NCBI GenBank assembly: GCA_026393655.1
Contig: JAPKZT010000162.1
Location: forward strand, 1 to 19,821
Origin: Actinomycetota bacterium
GTDB lineage: Bacteria > Actinomycetota > Acidimicrobiia > Acidimicrobiales > Ilumatobacteraceae
Reading direction: 5' to 3'
DNA length: 19,821 bases
Below are positions 15,556 through 19,821 of this stretch, in pieces. The notes beneath the pieces were generated by a model that saw only the letters and a list, made by a program, of their open reading frames with translations, searched no databases and had not been told where the DNA came from. The position numbers and the translations under genes are program-made. Each line of letters starts with the position of its first letter. Position 1 is the stretch's first letter.

Positions 15556-15891
15556 CTATTCGCTTGGCACCGCGGCTACCGCATCAGCAGCATTAACTGC
15601 TGGCGTTGACGCTGAGTCTGACGAAACTGGATAGCCCAACTCCCACTCGATACTGATTCGTTCACGCTCAGCATCCTTACTAACTCGCTCTTGATTTCGG
15701 CGGAATTGAGGATCATTTCGAGGCAGAAGTATCAATCGCGCAAGAACACGAGCTCGGAAATCTTCAAGTAGGTTCTGGTCTCCATAATCGCCATAAACCT
15801 CCCAGTGAGGAGACACTGAGCCTAAATAGACGATTCGGGCGTGCCCGCGCGGCGGCTCGTTAAGAGTTGTTGGTTCAGCAAAGTTCGACAT
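15556..15891 (-). CDS. Conserved-looking small protein of unknown function, ahead of ppk
   Basis: 111 residues, soluble, no signal peptide or span. The core ARIVYLGSVSPHWEVYGDYG, then LLEDFRARVLARLILLPRND and PQFRRNQERVSKDAERERIS, looks like real, constrained protein; the tail is alanine/serine-rich and probably disordered. I do not recognise a named family, though I have an impression of similar sequences in other Acidimicrobiia. ATG 15891 is chosen over an upstream start at 15927 because a GAGGT ribosome site lies about 6 bases before it. It precedes ppk by 81 bases on the same strand and is divergent from the exopolyphosphatase gene, so a link to polyphosphate metabolism is possible but unproven. 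Confidence 0.7.
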   Translation of the reverse strand: MSNFAEPTTLNEPPRGHARIVYLGSVSPHWEVYGDYGDQNLLEDFRARVLARLILLPRNDPQFRRNQERVSKDAERERISIEWELGYPVSSDSASTPAVNAADAVAAVPSE

Positions 15892-15953
15892 GTGGTACCT
15901 CGATTCGAATTTGAATCCTACCGTCAAACAATCTCATTCTAAGATGAATAACC

Positions 15954-17504
15954 GTGTGGTCTAAATCTGAGGGAATGTTTGCTGCACTTGATATCGGAAC
16001 AAATAGTTTTCATTTGGTTGTCGCAAAACCCGTCGAAACCGGTTTCGAGGTAATCGCAAGTGAAAAAGAAGTAATCCGCTTAGGTCACGGCTCAGGGGAT
16101 ATGAAACTACTTGAGCAAGATGCAATGGATCGGGGTATTGCGGCGCTGACACGAATGCGAGCGATCGCAGATGTGCACAATGCAAAATTGCGTGCCGTCG
16201 CAACAAGTGCCGTGCGCGAAGCCCAAAATCGAAACGAATTTATTAAGCGTGCACGCAAAGAAGCGGATGTTGAAGTCGAGGTTGTTTCAGGAATCGAAGA
16301 AGCTCGATTAATTCATCTGGGCGTAAGGCACGCAATTGCGATCGGCGAACGACAAATGCTGTTGTGCGATATCGGCGGGGGCTCAACCGAAATTGTTTTA
16401 GCAACCGGCGAGAATATTTTGCTGTCGCGAAGTTTCAAACTTGGTGCAGTTCGATTAACAGACCGATTTTTTGCAACAGAAGTATTGCACCCGAGCGCCG
16501 TAGGAAGTTGTCGAAAATTTGTGCGCTCGATGCTGTCAACAATTGAACCGCAAGTTGAACAACTTGGCTTTGAAGTGGCGGTTGGCTCTTCTGGCACAAT
16601 TGAAGCGATCGCCAAACTTATTGCCAAGCAAAATAAACAACCAGAGCCAAAGTCATTCAACCGCTATGAATTCGCAGCTAACGATGTCAGCAAAGTTGTT
16701 GAATTGCTCGCCGATCAACCAACCGTAAAGCAACGAGAAAAAATATTTGACCTTGAGTCTTCTCGTGCTGACATTATTTTGGCTGGGGCAATAATTTTAG
16801 AAGGCATCGCATTGTCTTTTGGAGTCAAGAACTTTACATATTCAGACTATGCATTACGCGAAGGCGTGCTATTTGACACTCTGCAACGACGAGACCTACT
16901 CGATCATCCAGATGGCGTTGACCCGGCACTTACGAGCGTGCGGCAATTAGCAGATCGTTGTGATGACCAACCAGCGCACAGCAGAAATGTCGCCAAAATT
17001 GCCTTATCGCTTTTTGAAAACCTACAGAAGAAATTAGATCTCGATGAATCATGTCGAAGATATCTTGAGGCTGCAGCACTTTTAACAAATGTTGGTGTAG
17101 TCGTCTCACATTCGAAACATCATCTGCATTCATATTATGTAATTCGCAACTCAGAACTTGTCGGGCTTACTGATCGCGAAATTGAGTTGATCGCACAGAT
17201 CGCCCGCTACCACCGAAAGAGCGTGCCAAAAGATTCGCACCCTGAGTTTGCTCTGCTGTCTGAAACTGACCAACACATCGTTAGATCTCTTGCCGGTTTG
17301 TTGAGAATTGCGATTGGCCTTGATCGCACTCAAGATGGACGGGTGAAGAAAGTATCTACTCGATCAGAAGATGAGCAACTAATGATTTTTGTGAAGGCAA
17401 CAACAAAATTAGATTTAGAACTGAACTTGTACGCGGCTAACGAAAGACGCGGACTTCTAAGTGATGTGCTCGGGACGAAAGTAAAAATCGTCGCGATTGA
17501 ATGA
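15954..17504 (+). CDS. ppx: Exopolyphosphatase / GppA-type phosphatase with C-terminal HD-like domain
   Basis: 516 residues. The actin-like ASKHA fold shows in AALDIGTNSFHLVVA (phosphate 1), LLCDIGGGSTEIVLATG (phosphate 2) and VAVGSSGTIEAIAKLI. Around 350-450 follows an HD-related helical domain with SRNVAKIALSLFE, LEAAALLTNVGVVVSHSKHH and HSYYVIRNSEL; the usual HD pair reads TN here, so this domain is probably not a metal phosphohydrolase. The enzyme removes terminal phosphates from polyphosphate and/or hydrolyses pppGpp. GTG 15954 or ATG 15975 may be the start: GAGGG lies only one base before the latter, too close to serve it well, so I keep 15954. Divergent from the unknown gene and ppk, it forms a make/break pair with ppk. 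Confidence 0.92.
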   Translation: MWSKSEGMFAALDIGTNSFHLVVAKPVETGFEVIASEKEVIRLGHGSGDMKLLEQDAMDRGIAALTRMRAIADVHNAKLRAVATSAVREAQNRNEFIKRARKEADVEVEVVSGIEEARLIHLGVRHAIAIGERQMLLCDIGGGSTEIVLATGENILLSRSFKLGAVRLTDRFFATEVLHPSAVGSCRKFVRSMLSTIEPQVEQLGFEVAVGSSGTIEAIAKLIAKQNKQPEPKSFNRYEFAANDVSKVVELLADQPTVKQREKIFDLESSRADIILAGAIILEGIALSFGVKNFTYSDYALREGVLFDTLQRRDLLDHPDGVDPALTSVRQLADRCDDQPAHSRNVAKIALSLFENLQKKLDLDESCRRYLEAAALLTNVGVVVSHSKHHLHSYYVIRNSELVGLTDREIELIAQIARYHRKSVPKDSHPEFALLSETDQHIVRSLAGLLRIAIGLDRTQDGRVKKVSTRSEDEQLMIFVKATTKLDLELNLYAANERRGLLSDVLGTKVKIVAIE

Positions 17505-17509
17505 GCGAA

Positions 17510-17689
17510 TTATTTGCTGTCGGTTTTTGGAGTTTCGTCTTTTTTCGCCTCAGCAGCACCCTCAGCAAGCCCTTTTTTGAGTTCGCTTTGAGCTTTACCA
17601 AGGTTTCGGGCGATATTCGGAAGGCGCTTGCCTCCGAATAGCACTACGACGAGCAAGATAATGATCCAAATTTCAGGTCCGTTGAACAT
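17510..17689 (-). CDS. tatA: Twin-arginine translocase subunit TatA
   Basis: 59 residues: [20 protein letters not shown], then [20 protein letters not shown] and a charged lysine/glutamate tail. This is the TatA/E layout: short N-terminal membrane helix, the FGxxxLP hinge (FGGKRLP), an amphipathic helix and a loose tail. TatA oligomerises to form the passage for folded proteins recognised by TatBC. ATG 17689 with a weak AGAG ribosome site. It is packed convergently against ppx (6 bases between) and diverges from the formiminotransferase gene (46 bases between). No tatC or tatB is in the window. Confidence 0.9.
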   Translation of the reverse strand: MFNGPEIWIIILLVVVLFGGKRLPNIARNLGKAQSELKKGLAEGAAEAKKDETPKTDSK

Positions 17690-17735
17690 ACGACAACTCT
17701 AGCATCAGCCACCAAAAGTGCGCTAAGAATTACAG

Positions 17736-18542
17736 ATGCTTGAATGCGTTATAAACATCAGTGAGGGGCGTCAATTAGACAGGATTGCCAAGATTCGTAG
17801 CCAAATCGGTCACGATGTTTTAGACATTCATAGTGACTACCACCATCACCGCAGCGTATTCACAATCGTGGGTTCTAAAACCCCCCACCAACTTGCCGAG
17901 CTTTGCGCCAAACAATTTGATTTATCCGAACATGTTGGTGTTCATCCAAGAATTGGCATCATCGATGTCGTGCCATTTGTGCCGCTTGAAAACTCGACGA
18001 TTGAAGATGCAATTAATGCGCGCAACGAGTTCGCCGAATATGCGGCAAGCGAGCTAAAGATTCCGAGTTTCGTTTATGGGCCCGAGCGTGACCTGCCCGA
18101 GGTTCGCAAGCGAGCATTCGTTGACTTAACGCCAGATTTTGGACCGAATAAACCTCACCCAACGGCTGGCGCAATTTGTGTGGGTGCAAGGCAAATTCTC
18201 GTCGCATATAACGTCTTCTTAAAAAACTCGAACATTGAAGAAGGTCGTCGAATTGCTCGTGAATTGCGTAGCCGCGAAGTGCGAACTTTAGGACTAAAAC
18301 TTGGTGACGAGATTCAAGTCAGCATGAACTTGATCTCCCCAGATGTTGCCGGACCTGCTTTCGTTTTTGACGAAATTGCCAAGCACGCAGAGATTGATCG
18401 TGCCGAGTTAGTCGGTCTGGTGCCAGCGCGAGTGTTGACTCAGATTACAAAATCACGATGGGCTGAACTGGATCTGAGTAAAGAAAAAACGATCGAATGG
18501 TGCCTGGCTGCGCGCAACCGCGCGATGCAAAACCTCGAGTGA
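17736..18542 (+). CDS. ftcD: Glutamate formiminotransferase (monofunctional)
   Basis: 268 residues, two-subdomain formiminotransferase fold. LECVINISEGR at the N-terminus, HVGVHPRIGIIDVVPFVPLE at about 66-85 (the HPR histidine, about residue 70, matches the catalytic histidine of mammalian FTCD), FVYGPERDLPEVRK, DFGPNKPHPTAGAICVGAR and LVAYNVFL. It would move a formimino group from N-formimino-L-glutamate to tetrahydrofolate, linking histidine breakdown to one-carbon folate pools. The cyclodeaminase half of the bifunctional enzyme is absent. No hut genes are nearby, so use in histidine breakdown is unproven; a 5-formyl-THF or other folate role is possible. ATG 17736 with a weak purine-rich ribosome site. 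Confidence 0.88.
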   Translation: MLECVINISEGRQLDRIAKIRSQIGHDVLDIHSDYHHHRSVFTIVGSKTPHQLAELCAKQFDLSEHVGVHPRIGIIDVVPFVPLENSTIEDAINARNEFAEYAASELKIPSFVYGPERDLPEVRKRAFVDLTPDFGPNKPHPTAGAICVGARQILVAYNVFLKNSNIEEGRRIARELRSREVRTLGLKLGDEIQVSMNLISPDVAGPAFVFDEIAKHAEIDRAELVGLVPARVLTQITKSRWAELDLSKEKTIEWCLAARNRAMQNLE

Positions 18543-18553
18543 ACTGTCTAATC

Positions 18554-18610
18554 GTCGGCGCACACGCGCTGGCGGTAATGCAAAAAGCCGTCGGCGGTTA
18601 AGCGCTGGCG
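18554..18610. repeat. Short direct repeat spanning the 3' end of whiB
   Basis: GTCGGCG, five bases, then GCGCTGGCG occurs at 18554-18574 and again at 18590-18610, exactly 36 bases apart. The second copy includes the last codons and stop of whiB; the first lies in the gap to the formiminotransferase gene. It looks like a small local duplication of the gene's tail. No clear terminator is seen between the two convergent genes. Confidence 0.55.
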
Positions 18611-18876
18611 ATGTTGCGAGTGCCTTGCGCACGTTGACGACGCAGACGGCGACGCTCACGCTCAGAAAGGCCGCCCCAGATACCGAACTTCTCGCCATTT
18701 TCAAGTGCATATTCGAGACAATCATTTTTGACAACACAGCCACGACAAACTTCTTTGGCTTTGCGAGTTGATGCACCGCGCTCTGGAAAAAAGAGATCGG
18801 GATCAACACCTAGACAGTTGGCTTCGTCTTGCCATGCATGGTCACTACTTGATGATCTGTTCGCTCTAAAATCCAA
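18598..18876 (-). CDS. WhiB-family iron-sulfur transcriptional regulator
   Basis: 92 residues. Four cysteines, C21, C44, C47 and C53, give the C-x22-C-x2-C-x5-C pattern that holds a [4Fe-4S] cluster. GIWGGLSERERRRLRRQR is the usual GVWGG turn and basic DNA-binding tail. WhiB proteins are restricted to actinobacteria and their phages; they sense redox state or NO and act with the primary sigma factor. The start is TTG 18876, supported by AGGAG five bases before it; no in-frame ATG precedes the first cysteine. The arrangement NCLGVDPDLFFPERG is like WhiB1/WhiB2-type proteins, but I do not assign a number. The leader upstream is structured. Confidence 0.93.
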   Translation of the reverse strand: MDFRANRSSSSDHAWQDEANCLGVDPDLFFPERGASTRKAKEVCRGCVVKNDCLEYALENGEKFGIWGGLSERERRRLRRQRAQGTRNIASA

Positions 18877-18881
18877 TTTGG

Positions 18882-18886
18882 CTCCT
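18882..18886 (-). promoter_or_regulatory. Ribosome binding site fixing the TTG start of whiB
   Basis: AGGAG on the - strand, five bases before TTG 18876. It is the strongest ribosome site noticed in the window and supports an unusual start codon in a gene with no usable ATG. Confidence 0.75.
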
Positions 18887-18907
18887 GAATTAAATGACTT
18901 CTGTTCC

Positions 18908-18948
18908 AGTTACGAGAACTAGCCGTGCTAGCACCTTGTAACTACAAG
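18908..18948 (-). promoter_or_regulatory. Overlapping inverted repeats in the whiB leader
   Basis: Three elements nest here. AGTTACGAG (18908-18916) pairs with CTTGTAACT (18935-18943) with one G-T mismatch; inside it CTAGC (18919-18923) pairs with GCTAG (18927-18931) around CGT. Overlapping the right arm, CTTGTA-AC-TACAAG (18935-18948) is its own palindrome. The large hairpin and the small one use the same bases, so they exclude each other. They may be a regulator's operator, a terminator for the upstream gene, or a switching leader RNA; no T-tract follows. Further upstream TTGCAT and TAAATT with 17 bases between could be a weak promoter. Confidence 0.5.
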
Positions 18949-18989
18949 TATGTAATTTAGCCCCAAACTCAAGAAAATGCAAATATTTC

Positions 18990-19821
18990 CTAGCTGGCGC
19001 GACGAGAACCCCGATGCCGAGAAAGTTGTCGCTTGTGTTCGATGAAATCAACAAGCAAATATTCGCCAAGATTTTCTGGGCTTGTAAAAAATGCCCGACC
19101 ATGATTGATCGCGGTTAGTTGCTCAATAAACGCCTGCAACGCATGTGATGCGTCAAGCATAAAAGTGTTTATCCGTATGCCTTCGCGGGTCGCCCGCATG
19201 ACTTCGCTCAAGGTTGCTTCAACCGTTTCACGAACTGGCGGATAGTTGAAAAATACATCTCCGGACTTTGAAATATGAGCCGTCGGTTCGCCATCGGTAA
19301 TCATAATTATTTGCTTCGTGCCACTCTGGCGTGACAACATTTTGCGAGCCAACATAAACCCATGTTGCATGTTGGTGCCGTAAACAAAATCCCAAGAAAC
19401 CTCAGGCAATTGCTGTGGGGTGAGTTCGCGAGCCACCTCACTAAAACCGACAATACCCAAATAGTCACGTGGAAACTGCGTGCTCATCAAAGAGTGCAAT
19501 GCCATTGCAACTTTCTTCGCAGGCAAAAAGTAGTCGCGCATCGGCATTGATAATGAAAGATCTAGCATCAGCACAGTTGATGATCTTGTTAAATGTTCTG
19601 TCTGCTCAATTTCAAAATCATCGGCAGAGAGCTTAAGCGGAACTGTCGGGCCTTGCCGCTGCAAAGCATTACGCAAAGTCCGTTGCAGATCTAATTGAAA
19701 CGGGTCACCGTATTCGTATGGCTTTGTGTCGTAAGTTCTCTCATGTCCGACTCCTAGGCGCTCAACTTGGTGTTGCCCGAGACGGTCTTTTTCCAAGGAT
19801 CCGAACACATCCCGCAACGCA
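18990..19821 (-). CDS. von Willebrand factor A domain protein, C-terminal part
   Basis: 277 codons of a gene whose start lies beyond the right edge (the frame is open to the last base and begins ALRDVFGSLEKDRLG). A VWA domain holds the MIDAS metal site: DLSLSM (D-x-S-x-S), a later threonine around YGTNMQHG, and MITDGEPTAH with the final aspartate. After it, VRETVEATLSEVMRATREGI and FMLDASHALQAFI complete the Rossmann-like fold; the tail is basic (HKRQLSRHRGSRR). In actinobacteria such long VWA proteins usually pair with a MoxR/Mg-chelatase-type AAA ATPase and are thought to act as cofactor-insertion or remodelling chaperones; the partner is not visible here. Whether transcription continues into whiB, 113 bases downstream, is unclear. 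Confidence 0.85.
   Translation of the reverse strand, partial: ALRDVFGSLEKDRLGQHQVERLGVGHERTYDTKPYEYGDPFQLDLQRTLRNALQRQGPTVPLKLSADDFEIEQTEHLTRSSTVLMLDLSLSMPMRDYFLPAKKVAMALHSLMSTQFPRDYLGIVGFSEVARELTPQQLPEVSWDFVYGTNMQHGFMLARKMLSRQSGTKQIIMITDGEPTAHISKSGDVFFNYPPVRETVEATLSEVMRATREGIRINTFMLDASHALQAFIEQLTAINHGRAFFTSPENLGEYLLVDFIEHKRQLSRHRGSRRAS

Noticed and set aside
16313..16660. 115-codon open frame on the - strand
   Set aside because: It is antisense to the conserved phosphate-2 and adenosine regions of ppx and has no protein-like motif.
18571..18600. GC-rich GCCGACGGC followed by TTTTT downstream of whiB (- strand)
   Set aside because: The stem is only three pairs, too weak to call an intrinsic terminator.

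Overview
The window comes from a moderately AT-leaning actinobacterium. The diagnostic genes are a WhiB-family iron-sulfur regulator, a SenX3/RegX3-like phosphate two-component system with PhoU, a zincin_2 (DUF2342) protein, and an actinobacterial-style MFS exporter. My best guess is an aquatic member of the Acidimicrobiia or a similar low-GC actinobacterial lineage. That placement is inference from gene content and was not tested. Gene density is very high: no gene-free stretch exceeds about 125 bases, and several neighbours overlap by 1 to 11 bases. I saw no tRNA, rRNA, CRISPR, IS element or prophage.

Layout. Bases 1-5574 are a surface-glycan-like block: the 3' end of an aldose 1-epimerase, then a tight + strand trio (GT4 glycosyltransferase, class I SAM methyltransferase, alpha/alpha-toroid 'prenyltransferase-like' protein). 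This trio converges on a - strand pair (LIC12162-family transferase and a Methyltransf_24-type methyltransferase). Bases 5660-8259 hold an acyl-CoA thioesterase II (+), an AT-rich palindrome plus an 8-bp tandem repeat, and a - strand operon moaE / small membrane protein / mreB-like. Bases 8295-9506 encode a zincin_2 protein (+).

Bases 9496-17504 are a phosphate/polyphosphate block. On the - strand, in order of transcription, lie a conserved unknown, ppk (broken), phoU, a senX3-like kinase, a regX3-like regulator and an MFS exporter. The exopolyphosphatase/GppA gene is divergent on the + strand. Upstream of phoU there are GTTCACC-like units in an 11-bp phase, the arrangement of an actinobacterial PHO box. 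This suggests the block senses and answers phosphate supply while making and breaking polyphosphate. The remainder holds a small tatA (-), a glutamate formiminotransferase (+), whiB (-) with a structured leader, and the C-terminal part of a von Willebrand factor A protein (-) running off the right edge.

Oddities. ppk has lost about 30-35 codons' worth of homologous sequence and shifts frame at about 13879. The MreB-like protein has an abnormal C-terminus beside the tandem repeat. The MFS exporter's conserved N-terminus has no ATG, GTG or TTG start. The LIC12162-family protein lacks the usual N-terminal segment. Together these could mean real gene decay or assembly/consensus errors, and read-level checking would separate the two. 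I did not find a clearly new defence or mobile system. The best candidates for undescribed biology are the glycan trio with its convergent partner pair, and the possible switching RNA/DNA structure ahead of whiB.
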